Positions 8,301 through 16,061 of a stretch of DNA of 64,000 nucleotides are shown one piece after another. Below the pieces are notes generated by a model. That model saw only the letters and a program-made list of their open reading frames with translations, was not told the DNA's origin and did not search any database. The translations under genes and the position numbers were made by a program. The stretch is from positions 62,001 to 126,000 of the forward strand of contig NZ_MYFO02000010.1 in the NCBI RefSeq assembly GCF_004514475.2, given 5' to 3'. The stretch is from Paenibacillus athensensis. Lineage in GTDB: Bacteria; Bacillota; Bacilli; Paenibacillales; NBRC-103111. Positions within the stretch are counted from its first letter, which is position 1, and each line of letters begins with the position of its first letter.

Positions 8301-11219
8301 CCGGATTATATGATTCCGGCGGCATTTGTGGCGCTGGAGGCGATTCCGCTTAACGCCAACGGCAAGGTCGACCGGGCGCTGCTGCCCGAGCCGGACCTGT
8401 CCAAGCGGGAGAGCAGCGGCGAATATGCCGCGCCGCGCGACGAGCAGGAGACGGAGCTGGCGCGCATTTGGGCCGAGCTGCTTGGCCGGGCGCAGGAGGA
8501 AATCGGCATCCACGACAATTTCTTCGATCTGGGCGGCGATTCGTTCAAGGCGATCAAGGTTATTCGCGCGCTTGGCAACGCCGTCGGCGTGATGGATTTG
8601 TTCCAGCATCCGACTATCGGCGAGCTGGCCGCTTTGTTGTCCGGCGGACGCGGCGACAGCGACGATGTGCTGCATCGGTTCACGCTCCCGGCATCGGGGA
8701 CGGACCCCGTGATTACGTTGGTTTGCGTCCCTTACGGGGGCGGCAGCGCGATCACGTACCAGCCGCTGGCCAGGGCGCTGCCTGCCGGCTACGCCCTGTA
8801 TGCGCTGGAAATTCCGGGGCACGACATCAGCCGTCCCGAGCTGCCGCTGGAATCCGTGGAGACGGTGGCCCGGCGCTGCGTCGAGGAAATCAAGCGTAAA
8901 ATCAAGGGGCCGATTGCCGTGTACGGCCAATGTCTCGGCGGCTCGCTGGCGCTGCGCATCGCGTATTTGCTGGAGGAGGAAGGACTGCCGCTCAAGGGCG
9001 TGTTCATGGGCGGGATTTTTCCGTCGCCCCGGCTGCCGGGCAAGTTCTTCGAGCTGTGGGCCAAATGGTTCCCCGCCGACCGCTGGGTGTCCGACCGGGC
9101 CTACCGCGAAACGCTGCAGGCGTTTGGCGGCGTTGCCGAGGACGTCGATCCGCAGGAGGTCAAATTCATGCTGCGGGCGATGCGGCACGACTCTCGTCAG
9201 GCCGAGGACTATTTTACCGAGGTGTGCAACGCCGAGCAGACGCCGAAGCTGAGCGTTCCAATCGCTTGCGTCGTAGGCGAGCGCGACCGGATGACCGAGT
9301 TTTATCAGGAGCGGTATCTGGAGTGGGAGCAGTTCAGCGACCGCGTCGAGCTGGCGGCGATTCCAGGCGCGGGTCACTATTTTCAAAAGCATCAGGTTGC
9401 GGAGCTGACGGACATTATCCGCCAGCAGGTGGAGAGCTGGCAAGCGGATGAGCAAGCGGAGGCGGCAGCTTTGCAGGCCGTGTATACGGCTCAGGCGGCG
9501 CAGCATGCTTATGGCGCGACCGGCGCAGCCATCGCACAAGGCGAGCAGGGCATGCCGGGAACGGCAGCTGCGCAAGTGACGGAAGCCGCGCAGGACGAGC
9601 AAGCTGCACAGAGCGCACAAAGCGCACAGAACGGACAGAGCGCACAAAGCGCACAGAACGGACAGAACGGACAGAACGGACAGAACGGACAGAACGGACA
9701 GAACGGACAGAACGGACAGAACGGACAGAACGGACAGAACGGACAGAACGGACAGAACGGACAGAACGGACAGCACACACAGAGCGGACAGAGCGCATCT
9801 GGCCAGGCTATTCGGCAAGCCGTCAGGGAAACGGCAGTTGGCAAGGTAGCGGCTCCGCAGCGCGAGCAGCGGATGAAGCCGAGCATGCGCACGTTTTTGG
9901 CGATTACGGCCGGCCAAATCATTTCGGTTGTCGGTAGCACGCTGTCGGCTTTCGCGCTCGGCGTCTGGGTGTATGAAAATACCGGCTCCGTTTCGGCCTT
10001 TGCGCTGATTTCGCTGTTTGCGATGCTGCCGAGCATTGTGCTGCTGCCGCTGGCAGGAGCGCTGGCCGACCGGATCAGCCGCCGGGCAATTATGGCGGTG
10101 ACCGATATCGTGCCGATTGTCGCTAATCTGATCGTGCTGGCGCTGCTGGCCCGTGGAGATTTGCTGCTCTGGCAAATTTACGCCTTTGTGACGATCGGCT
10201 CGGTGTGCAATGCGTTCCGGCGACCGGCCTATATGGCGGCCATTACGCAGATTGCGCCGAAAAAATATTTGATGCAGGCCAATTCGATCTCCCAGCTGTC
10301 GAACGGCTTCGGCGGCGTCATCGCTCCGCTGCTCGGCGGCGTGTTCTACGTCGCGCTTGGGCTGACCGGCGTGCTGATTATCGATACGATCACGTTCGCA
10401 GCCGCTACGCTGATCTTGCTGACCATTCCGTTCCCGCGGGCGCTGTACCGCAGGCTGGAGGAGCCGATTCTGAAAGAAATCGTCGGCGGCTGGAAATACA
10501 TCATGAAGCGAAAAAGCCTTGTCGCGATGGTCGTGTTTTTTATCGTTGTCAACTATTTGGAGAGTACGTTCGAGGTGCTGCAAACCCCGCTGCTGTTGGC
10601 ATTTACGACGCCGGAGGTGCTGGGTGTGGCCACTTCCTTCACCGGCTTCGGCATTCTGGTCGGCTCGCTGATGATGAGCGTGACCGGCGGCTTGCGGCGC
10701 AGAACCGACGGCATGGTCGGTCTGGTGTTCCTGTCGGGTCTGGCGATTACGCTGTGCGGCTTGCAGCCGTCGGTGGCGCTGATTGCCGGCTCGCTGTTCT
10801 TATTCGGGCTGTCGCTCGCCTTTGTCGATACGCATTGGCAGGCGTTGATCCAGACCAAGGTGGGGCTGGAGCTGCAGGGACGGGTTTTTGCCACGAATCA
10901 GATGATGGCCTGGTCGATGCGGCCGCTGAGCTTTTTGCTGGCGGGGCCGCTGGTCGAGCGCGTGTTTGAGCCGATGATGGCTGAAGGTCAAGGTGTGTCG
11001 GCGATGCTCGGACGGGCAATCGGCGTCGGGGAAGGCCGGGGCACGGGGCTGCTGATCATGCTGCTTGGTCTGGCGTTGATGCTGGTCACTGTCTGGGGGA
11101 TGAAGTACAAGCCGCTTCGCGATATGGACGTGCTGCTGCCGGACGCCGTGCCCGATCCGACGCTGCTCAAGGATAAGGACAAGCTGCAGGAGCTGGCGGA
11201 CCGCAGAATTACCGCGTAA
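5382..11219 (+). CDS. NRPS C-A-PCP-TE fused to MFS exporter
   Basis: A 1945-residue fusion. After a docking-like N-terminus (LEGLTPEQRALLALK) come a condensation domain (about 45-480, active HHMVNDGW at 177), an adenylation domain (about 505-1010, FTSGSTGKPKG at 654), a PCP (DLGGDS, Ser1054) and a thioesterase (about 1100-1350). An 80-120-residue Gln/Asn/Gly/Ala linker leads to a 12-helix-type MFS domain (about 1500-1945). The second pocket, read by eye, is D-L-T-K-V-S-G-V-T(-K), close to the Asp/Asn codes I know. The thioesterase has GQCLGG: Cys1184 replaces the usual Ser, with a downstream GERD Asp and GAGH His. So the enzyme should condense the starter residue with Asp/Asn, release it, and perhaps export it. 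NRPS-MFS fusions are known but uncommon. Confidence 0.93.
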   Translation: MTSNLMSKRLEGLTPEQRALLALKAKQKKQESAEPMLRPLVREEGGTSFPLSFTQRRLWFIEQLEKGSARYNFCNAYRIKGKLDAAALERAVQAIAERHEIWRTTFAEVDGEPVQVTVPALEIRLERVDCRGQSAEELHRAILDRAEAPFDLANGPLVKPALLQTAADAFVFVLTTHHMVNDGWSVGVMVSELQALYGHFALGEPLQLPALPVQFADYAVWQREWMQGEAPKRQLAYWKDKLAGELPVLELPTDRVRQPIKTQHADSVYSDIPAAKLEPLKELSRKLGGTPFMAVLAALKLQLHRYTGLDDILIGSPIAGRRRKELEGLIGFFANTLVFRTKLSGEMDFAGLLEQVKETTLAAYDHPDIQFETLVEELKVKRDLSNTPIFQLMFSYESGEEPVPALGDLTVGVYEIEGRTGSYDLAIYMTEGPSGLRVKALYNTDLFDAASVKRFLDRFELLLERLPGCADLPIARVPLLLPEEERKLLAEWAPPFEAPAGRICAHERFERQAALTPDAIAVTFEGQSCTYRELNEQANRLAHHLLSLGIGRERKVAVFVDRSVELLTAILGVLKAGGAYIPIDPLYPHSRIRHMLESADAQLMLTQEKLKGKLPDLGAIQVISMDGQPSPFAGASNANPDADVAAGDLMYVLFTSGSTGKPKGVAVEHGHLTSFLDAAMDTYRIPDGSSFAVVTTWAADLGLTMVWYPLCTGGRLHIVSYERATDPDAFAAYFREHRIDVLKLVPSHFEALQAAANPADVLPQRMIVFSGEPCYWDTVAKVRRLRPELQIRIGYGPTETTVTATDYPVGALPARAAHGMLPLGRPMGGYRAYVLDALRQPTPIGVPGELYVGGPSVTRGYAGRPDLTAERFVAHPFDPAGGRLYRTGDLVKYRPDGVLEFLGRIDHQVKIRGYRVELGEIEAVLQQHEALRDAVVVAWSDPAGDKRLIAYVVPQPGGEPSAAALRAALKEQLPDYMIPAAFVALEAIPLNANGKVDRALLPEPDLSKRESSGEYAAPRDEQETELARIWAELLGRAQEEIGIHDNFFDLGGDSFKAIKVIRALGNAVGVMDLFQHPTIGELAALLSGGRGDSDDVLHRFTLPASGTDPVITLVCVPYGGGSAITYQPLARALPAGYALYALEIPGHDISRPELPLESVETVARRCVEEIKRKIKGPIAVYGQCLGGSLALRIAYLLEEEGLPLKGVFMGGIFPSPRLPGKFFELWAKWFPADRWVSDRAYRETLQAFGGVAEDVDPQEVKFMLRAMRHDSRQAEDYFTEVCNAEQTPKLSVPIACVVGERDRMTEFYQERYLEWEQFSDRVELAAIPGAGHYFQKHQVAELTDIIRQQVESWQADEQAEAAALQAVYTAQAAQHAYGATGAAIAQGEQGMPGTAAAQVTEAAQDEQAAQSAQSAQNGQSAQSAQNGQNGQNGQNGQNGQNGQNGQNGQNGQNGQNGQNGQNGQHTQSGQSASGQAIRQAVRETAVGKVAAPQREQRMKPSMRTFLAITAGQIISVVGSTLSAFALGVWVYENTGSVSAFALISLFAMLPSIVLLPLAGALADRISRRAIMAVTDIVPIVANLIVLALLARGDLLLWQIYAFVTIGSVCNAFRRPAYMAAITQIAPKKYLMQANSISQLSNGFGGVIAPLLGGVFYVALGLTGVLIIDTITFAAATLILLTIPFPRALYRRLEEPILKEIVGGWKYIMKRKSLVAMVVFFIVVNYLESTFEVLQTPLLLAFTTPEVLGVATSFTGFGILVGSLMMSVTGGLRRRTDGMVGLVFLSGLAITLCGLQPSVALIAGSLFLFGLSLAFVDTHWQALIQTKVGLELQGRVFATNQMMAWSMRPLSFLLAGPLVERVFEPMMAEGQGVSAMLGRAIGVGEGRGTGLLIMLLGLALMLVTVWGMKYKPLRDMDVLLPDAVPDPTLLKDKDKLQELADRRITA
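9653..9769 (+). repeat. 13-copy perfect 9-bp tandem repeat in coding frame
   Basis: ACAGAACGG is repeated 13 times without a mismatch, encoding (QNG)n in the linker between the thioesterase and the MFS domain. Degenerate copies (CACAGAGCG, CACAAAGCG) flank it from about 9604 and to about 9797. The unit length keeps the reading frame, so slippage would change only linker length. On the opposite strand it produces spurious Val/Leu/Ser-rich ORFs. Confidence 0.97.
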
Positions 11220-11266
11220 GATGGGCGCGAGAGCATCGCTTTTTGACAGAAAGGGAGGAATCGGAA

Positions 11267-12553
11267 ATGTTGCCTTTTGAGCAGCTGGAATCGAATGTGC
11301 GGTCGTATTGCAGAACGTTTCCCCGGGTATTCGAACGGGCGAAGGGAGCGCATCTGTTCAGCGAGGATGGGAGCGCGTATGTGGATTTTTTTGCCGGAGC
11401 CGGCGCATTGAATTACGGGCATAATCCTGATTTTATCCAAAGCAGGCTTGTCGATTTCATCCAGTCGGATCGCATCATGCACGGGCTGGATATGTATACG
11501 ACTGCGAAGCGGGAGTTTTTGCTGGCGTTCACGGAACGGATTTTGCGGCCGCGCGGGCTTGTGTACAAAATGCAGTTTTGCGGGCCGACGGGTACAAATG
11601 CGGTGGAAGCGGCGATCAAGCTGGCGCGCAAGGTGAAGGGGCGAACGAATATGTTCAGCTTCATGGGCGGTTATCACGGCATGTCGCTCGGCAGTCTGGC
11701 CGCGACCAGCAATCTGGACAGCCGTGCTGGCGCGGGCCGGCCGCTGGACGGAGTGACGTTCATTCCTTACGAATCCGGCGGCTTCGCGATTGATTCGATT
11801 GCGTATATGGAGCATTTGCTCAGCGATACGCACGCCGGGGTGGACAAGCCGGCAGCGGTGATCGTTGAAACCGTGCAAGCCGAGGGCGGCGTCAACGTCG
11901 CTTCGGCAGATTGGCTGCAAAGCCTCAAGCGGCTGTGCGAGCAGCACGATTTGCTGCTGATCTGCGATGATGTGCAGGTGGGCTGCGGCCGGACTGGCAC
12001 GTTCTTCTCGTTCGAGCGGGCAGGCATTGAGCCGGACATGGTTGTGCTGTCCAAATCGATTGGCGGCTGCGGCCTGCCGATGTCGCTGCTGCTGCTGCGC
12101 CCTGAGCTGGACATCTGGAAGCCGGGCGAGCACAACGGTACGTTCCGCGGGAATCAGCTGGCCTTTGTGGCCGCTACGGCTGCGCTGGAGCTGTGGGAGG
12201 GAAGCGATTTTGCCAATGAGATCGTGCGCAAGGGCGCTTGGTTGCAAAGCTTTTTGCAGCATGAACTGAGCTTCCTTGGCGACGGCGCGGACATTCGCGG
12301 CATCGGGCTGCTGTGGGGCATCGACGTCGCCCGGGTCGGCGGTCCGGCGTTGGCCAAGATGGTGGTGGAGCTATGCTTTGAGAAGCGGCTGATTCTCGAA
12401 CGGGCTGGTAGAAACGATACGGTGCTCAAGCTGATGCCACCGCTGACGATAGATATGGAGACGCTGCGGGTCGGCTGTGAAGTAGTCCGCGATGCGCTGC
12501 GGGCGTGCTGTGAAGTGAACGGCGTCGGCGGGGCAACGGTGCGGATCGGGTAG
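11267..12553 (+). CDS. Diaminobutyrate--2-oxoglutarate aminotransferase-like (EctB/Dat)
   Basis: Class-III PLP aminotransferase, 428 aa. Close resemblance to EctB-type enzymes, which convert L-aspartate semialdehyde and glutamate to L-2,4-diaminobutyrate: MQFCGPTGTNAVEAAIK, FMGGYHGMSLGSL, the PLP-binding ICDDVQVGCGRTG and the Schiff-base lysine in VVLSKSIGGCGLP. ATG at 11267 follows AAAGGGAGG, 47 nt after the NRPS fusion, so it is the last gene of the operon. No ectA or ectC is beside it, so ectoine synthesis is unlikely; precursor supply for the peptide is the simplest role. Confidence 0.9.
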   Translation: MLPFEQLESNVRSYCRTFPRVFERAKGAHLFSEDGSAYVDFFAGAGALNYGHNPDFIQSRLVDFIQSDRIMHGLDMYTTAKREFLLAFTERILRPRGLVYKMQFCGPTGTNAVEAAIKLARKVKGRTNMFSFMGGYHGMSLGSLAATSNLDSRAGAGRPLDGVTFIPYESGGFAIDSIAYMEHLLSDTHAGVDKPAAVIVETVQAEGGVNVASADWLQSLKRLCEQHDLLLICDDVQVGCGRTGTFFSFERAGIEPDMVVLSKSIGGCGLPMSLLLLRPELDIWKPGEHNGTFRGNQLAFVAATAALELWEGSDFANEIVRKGAWLQSFLQHELSFLGDGADIRGIGLLWGIDVARVGGPALAKMVVELCFEKRLILERAGRNDTVLKLMPPLTIDMETLRVGCEVVRDALRACCEVNGVGGATVRIG

Positions 12554-12661
12554 GTTTGTTGGGTACACCTTCAGGTGCTCGCGTCATGTCTAAGGAATGC
12601 GCGGGGCTTGGGGGTGTTTTTTTATGATATACTGGGACGAAGTGTCAGGGGGGAGAAACCG

Positions 12662-13114
12662 ATGAACAGAATGCTTTATGTCATTCCTTTTGTGCTGATT
12701 GCCATCAACGTGATGGCGATTGCTTTGATGTATGACCGGATTCCCGAATCTTTTGCCGTGCATGAATCAGGAGCGAAGGCGGATCGTTTTGCGGAGAAGT
12801 CGATTCCGCTAGTGTTTGCGCCCAATGCGATACAGCTTGTTTTTGCAGCGGTAATGGCCGGGGTGACGAGAGCCATCCGGCGCAGTACCAATCCCGTTTA
12901 TGAACAGGCGAGCGACGAGGCGGTCAAGCCCCGGCTTCGTCAAAGACATATGCTGGTCGTGCAGCTGATTACGCTGATCGGCATTGCGCTTTTTTCTGTC
13001 GTGCAGCCGGTTATGCTCGAGTTGGCGTCTTTTCCTGTAGGATGGACGGTTATTGCTGCAGGGGCCTTGATGGTGATTGTGGCGCTGATTTTTGGCAGGG
13101 GCGGGACGGCGTAG
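12662..13114 (+). CDS. DUF1648-type membrane protein
   Basis: 150 aa with an N-terminal membrane segment followed by the short motif MYDRIPESFAVHESGAKADRF, which matches the DUF1648 pattern (P..IP.H....G..D), and three further hydrophobic segments. Such proteins accompany SdpI-like immunity or regulatory proteins, but function here is unknown. The start is ATG behind GGGGGGAG. A TATACT-containing stretch lies about 35 nt upstream. It follows the NRPS operon by about 110 nt with no clear terminator, so read-through is possible; an immunity role is speculation. Confidence 0.7.
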   Translation: MNRMLYVIPFVLIAINVMAIALMYDRIPESFAVHESGAKADRFAEKSIPLVFAPNAIQLVFAAVMAGVTRAIRRSTNPVYEQASDEAVKPRLRQRHMLVVQLITLIGIALFSVVQPVMLELASFPVGWTVIAAGALMVIVALIFGRGGTA

Positions 13115-13120
13115 GGGAGA

Positions 13121-13870
13121 TTACCAAGACAGGCCCCCGTCCTGAATCAAATGGCCTTGACCGGCAGTAATTTCGGCAAAACCGGCCAACTGGCGGGCCT
13201 GATAACGCAGCGGCCTGGCGCTGGCGGCAAGCAGGATGTTGCGCACGCGTCCGGCGGAGGCAGGCAAAGCAAAAGCCTGGACGGAGGCGTAGGATTCGCG
13301 CAGCGTCGAGGCCACGGCACCGAGCAGCCGGTCGTTCTCGCCGCTGCCGGCCAGATTAAGCAGAATAGCGCCGTCAGGAAGCAGCTTGTTGCGCGTCATG
13401 CGGAAAAACGGCTCCGAGAGCAGGTGAAGAGGCGTGCCTTTTGCGGTAAAAGCGTCCAATACGATGTAATCAAAGCTGCGGTCCGGCTCGGCCTCCAGTA
13501 GCCGTCGTCCGTCGCCAATCAGGACCTGCTTGCCTGTGTAGCCGAAAAACCGACGGCTCAGCTCATCGACTTCGGCGCTTAGCTCAGCAACCTTGATCCG
13601 GCGCTCGGCCCAATAAGCGGGCAGGGTGCCGATCCCGTGACCGATCAGGAAGGCGGAGACAAAGTCCGGCCGATTAAACGCCATCAGATGAATCAGCGCG
13701 CGCGGATATTCGAAAACGATTCTCGCGGGATCGCGCAAATCGATGGCTCCCTGCACGGCGCCGTCAGCAAATTGCAGCAGCCGGAAACGGCCGGCTTCCC
13801 CGTATAGTTCGGAAGCTTCGCATACGGTGATTTGCGAAGCTTCATTGTAATGCCGAATGTGTTGCTCCAT
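13121..13870 (-). CDS. Spermidine synthase-like SAM-fold protein
   Basis: 249 aa. The central part has the Rossmann methyltransferase fold of spermidine synthases: LIGHGIGTLPAYW for the glycine-rich loop, an acidic strand end (KVAELSAEVDELSRRFF), IGDGRRLL and DYIVLDAF. Substrate residues of true spermidine synthases cannot be confirmed. Start ATG at 13870 is preceded by AAGGAG with 8-9 nt spacing; longer in-frame readings lack a ribosome binding site. It lies 79 nt downstream of the His/Met-rich lipoprotein gene and may be in its operon. Confidence 0.75.
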   Translation of the reverse strand: MEQHIRHYNEASQITVCEASELYGEAGRFRLLQFADGAVQGAIDLRDPARIVFEYPRALIHLMAFNRPDFVSAFLIGHGIGTLPAYWAERRIKVAELSAEVDELSRRFFGYTGKQVLIGDGRRLLEAEPDRSFDYIVLDAFTAKGTPLHLLSEPFFRMTRNKLLPDGAILLNLAGSGENDRLLGAVASTLRESYASVQAFALPASAGRVRNILLAASARPLRYQARQLAGFAEITAGQGHLIQDGGLSW

Positions 13871-13949
13871 ACAGCGCAGCTCCTTATACGCAAGGCGATG
13901 AGCCTTGTTGATAGCAAGCGGGCAGAACGGCCAGACGGGTTCGGGCCGG

Positions 13950-14804
13950 TCAAGGGACGTTGACGACGAACGGTACGGTGAATACGCGGTTATCATATTG
14001 GAATTGGCCCCAAATTTTGTACGTGCCGCTTGCCGGGAAGGTTGTCATAAACACAGCGTCCGGTCCGGTCGCGCCTTCGTCCAACGGATGAACGTGCAGG
14101 TAATGCTTCGCATCGGCGCTGATGACGACCACATGACCAACTGCCCCCAGATACGGCTGCAAGCCGGTAATCGGTTGTCCGGTCGCTGCATCCTTGATTG
14201 TAAACGTCAGCTTCGCTTCCTGACCGGCTGCTGGTGTTGGCAGGTTCAGCGTAACGAGCTTGCCGTCGACGGTTTGCGGTTTGTCGGTGTTCGGCTGCAA
14301 AACGATGGGAGGCGGAGCGTCGCCTGCTACCTGCACCGTGGTCGATTGGACGGTTGGTTCAGCTCCGCTTGGGGTAAAATCGGCAAACAGCTTGTATTCA
14401 CCGGCGGTCTGCCATTCGGTCTGTACCGTGAACAGCCCGTTGTTGAGGTAGGCCGGATGCAGATGGGCAAAATAGGAAAGATCGCGGCTGACGACGATCA
14501 AATGCATCTGTTTCTCGTGCATGATGTCAAAATCATTGACCGGCTGTTCCGTATTCGCGTTTTCGATACGGATGGACAGCTCGGCGGGTTGCTTGGGCTT
14601 CAGCGGCGTCTGCGTCCAGTTCCAGACGGCACGCACGTCAGCGGCTTCGGGCGAAGCGAGGGCTTCATGCTTATGGCCGGAGGCTTGGTGCGCTGCGCCT
14701 GTGCTGGCATGCTGCATGGTACTATGGTCCATGCCCTTGGCGCAGCCGCCGAGCGCAATGATGAATGCGGCTGCAGCCGCTAAGGAAAATATTCGGCGTT
14801 TCAT
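13950..14804 (-). CDS. His/Met-rich secreted lipoprotein, probable metal-related
   Basis: 284 aa with a signal peptide and lipobox IALGGC (Cys about 21). The mature start is rich in His and Met (MDHSTMQHAS..AAHQASGHKHE), typical of copper-binding segments. Two similar beta-rich halves follow, each with a His motif (MHLIVVSRDLSYFAHLHP and VVVISADAKHYLHVHP) as in YtkA/FixH-like secreted domains. It lies 32 nt downstream of a BlaI/CopY-type regulator, so the pair may form a metal-responsive operon. The copper role is inference from composition and context. Confidence 0.75.
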   Translation of the reverse strand: MKRRIFSLAAAAAFIIALGGCAKGMDHSTMQHASTGAAHQASGHKHEALASPEAADVRAVWNWTQTPLKPKQPAELSIRIENANTEQPVNDFDIMHEKQMHLIVVSRDLSYFAHLHPAYLNNGLFTVQTEWQTAGEYKLFADFTPSGAEPTVQSTTVQVAGDAPPPIVLQPNTDKPQTVDGKLVTLNLPTPAAGQEAKLTFTIKDAATGQPITGLQPYLGAVGHVVVISADAKHYLHVHPLDEGATGPDAVFMTTFPASGTYKIWGQFQYDNRVFTVPFVVNVP

Positions 14805-14836
14805 GTATCGCAGCTCCTTTCAGTGAGCCAAACCAA

Positions 14837-15262
14837 TCAGGATTCGATCTTGTTTTTCAGCTTCAGCAGCTTGGTTTCCAGCTCTTGCAGCAGCTCGGGC
14901 TGGAGCTGCTCGATGGCGTCAAGAAAGTGGGCAATCGCCAGTCCGCCGAACTGCTCGACCAGTCCGTAGGCGGCTTGCTTCGTTTGTTCGGAAACGAACT
15001 GATCCTGGGTTAGCGTCGTGCGGAACATCGAGGTGCGTCCGCGGGCGGCTTTTTGCAAATGGCCTTTTTCGACCAAACGATTCATCACGGTCATGACAGC
15101 ATTAAACGAAATCGGCCCGTCCGCATCCAATTGCTCCTGCACGTCCCGGATGGTTGCTTCGCAGGAAGGCCGGGACCACAGAGCATCCATAATACGCGCT
15201 TCCAATGAGCCGAAAAAGCGGTTGGTACCGGCTTCCTGCAAATTGATTTTATCGATTCTCAC
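14837..15262 (-). CDS. BlaI/MecI/CopY family transcriptional repressor
   Basis: 141 aa winged-helix repressor of the BlaI/MecI/CopY group: LEARIMDALWSRPSCEATIRDVQ, then FNAVMTVMNRLVEKGHLQK as recognition and wing region, and a C-terminal dimerisation part. The start is GTG at 15262 behind GGAGG (about 12 nt spacing); upstream in-frame residues run through the probable operator. No BlaR/MecR sensor protease is adjacent and no CopY-type Cys cluster is visible. It is followed by the His/Met-rich lipoprotein, suggesting a metal or envelope-stress function. Confidence 0.85.
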   Translation of the reverse strand: MRIDKINLQEAGTNRFFGSLEARIMDALWSRPSCEATIRDVQEQLDADGPISFNAVMTVMNRLVEKGHLQKAARGRTSMFRTTLTQDQFVSEQTKQAAYGLVEQFGGLAIAHFLDAIEQLQPELLQELETKLLKLKNKIES

Positions 15263-15280
15263 GGCTGGTTCGCACCTCCA

Positions 15281-15297
15281 CACTACGAATTGTAGTG
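15281..15297 (-). promoter_or_regulatory. Palindromic operator upstream of the BlaI/CopY-type gene
   Basis: CACTAC-gaatt-GTAGTG is a perfect 6-bp inverted repeat with a 5-nt centre, 19 nt upstream of the repressor start. Its TAC..GTA core resembles BlaI/MecI/CopY operators (TACA..TGTA), consistent with autoregulation. Confidence 0.6.
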
Positions 15298-15522
15298 CAA
15301 GTGAGAGCGTCAAGTCAAATGGTGCCAAAAGCCCGTGACTGGGCGGAGTGAACGATCCGTCCCCGAATAACAGCCGTCACCGCAGCGGCAGCAGCCGGAA
15401 AGCGTAAAAAAGCCGCCGGATGGCCGGCAGCTTGGTCAAGGAAAGGTTCGCGCAGCATCTGGACGCCGTGTTGCGGCATGTGCCGCATGACAGCCATCGC
15501 AGAACAGCAAAGCGGCTTGTGC
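15298..15522. other. Intergenic stretch without a convincing gene
   Basis: Two overlapping 60-codon minus-strand frames exist here, but neither has a good ribosome binding site or recognisable sequence. It separates the BlaI-type regulator from the downstream end of the VOC gene. I see no terminator or repeat. Confidence 0.5.
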
Positions 15523-15930
15523 CTATCGAGCGGATGCGACCTCGGTCGTAATCATCCACAGCACGCCGAATTTGTCCTGCAATTGTCCGTGCAGCGTTCC
15601 CCAGAAGGCTGGCTCCAGCGGAAATTGAACCGTACCGCCCTCGGCCAGCCGGTCAAACGCTTCGTGGGCTTCTGCGTCCGTGGAGAATTCGAGGTTTTGC
15701 AGCAGCGAGCTGCCGTAATGGACCGGACTAAATACGGAGTCGGACATGTAGAAATTCACTCCTGCGCCGATCATATGCAGATGAATGACCTTGTCCCGCC
15801 ATTCCTCGGCTGCTTCCGGCATAGCGCCGTGAGTCATCACGGAGACGATTTCGCCCCCTAGCGCCTGTGTGTAAAATTCAGCTTGCGCGCGCGCGTCGTC
15901 GGATAAGATATATGCCGTGTGCTTCGCCAT
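15523..15930 (-). CDS. VOC family (PhnB-like) protein
   Basis: 135 aa with the paired beta-alpha-beta-beta-beta layout of glyoxalase/PhnB-like proteins: AYILSDDARAQAEFYTQALGGEIVSV, then VIHLHMIGAGVNFYMSD and the C-terminal WGTLHGQLQDKFGVLWMI, close to PhnB-type W G....Y..DPFG..W. Function in this group is mostly unknown. ATG at 15930 is preceded by AAAGGAG. It appears monocistronic. Confidence 0.85.
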   Translation of the reverse strand: MAKHTAYILSDDARAQAEFYTQALGGEIVSVMTHGAMPEAAEEWRDKVIHLHMIGAGVNFYMSDSVFSPVHYGSSLLQNLEFSTDAEAHEAFDRLAEGGTVQFPLEPAFWGTLHGQLQDKFGVLWMITTEVASAR

Positions 15931-16061
15931 AGTTTGCAGCTCCTTTGTCGATGGAAGGGTGTAGATTGATCGGCCTTCAGTATACCATTCCGGGGGGAGA
16001 ACCGTTTCTTGCGGATTGCTATGTTGGTGATCAAAAAAAATGTGAAATTTTTCTCAAACTT

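Noticed and set aside
9415-10036. Minus-strand ORFs with tandem Ser-Val-Arg and Cys-Pro-Phe repeats
   Set aside because: They are only the other frames of the 9-bp repeat, without ribosome binding sites.
7734-10583. A 949-codon minus-strand open frame
   Set aside because: It is antisense to the NRPS fusion, composed of Arg/His/Leu-rich low-complexity sequence, and includes the complement of the QNG repeat. The + strand has complete NRPS motifs.
11267-12553. Ectoine biosynthesis (EctB)
   Set aside because: No ectA or ectC is adjacent and the gene closes an NRPS operon, so Dab supply for the peptide is more likely.
15315-15559. Two 60-codon minus-strand ORFs
   Set aside because: No ribosome binding site, no recognisable sequence and mutual overlap.
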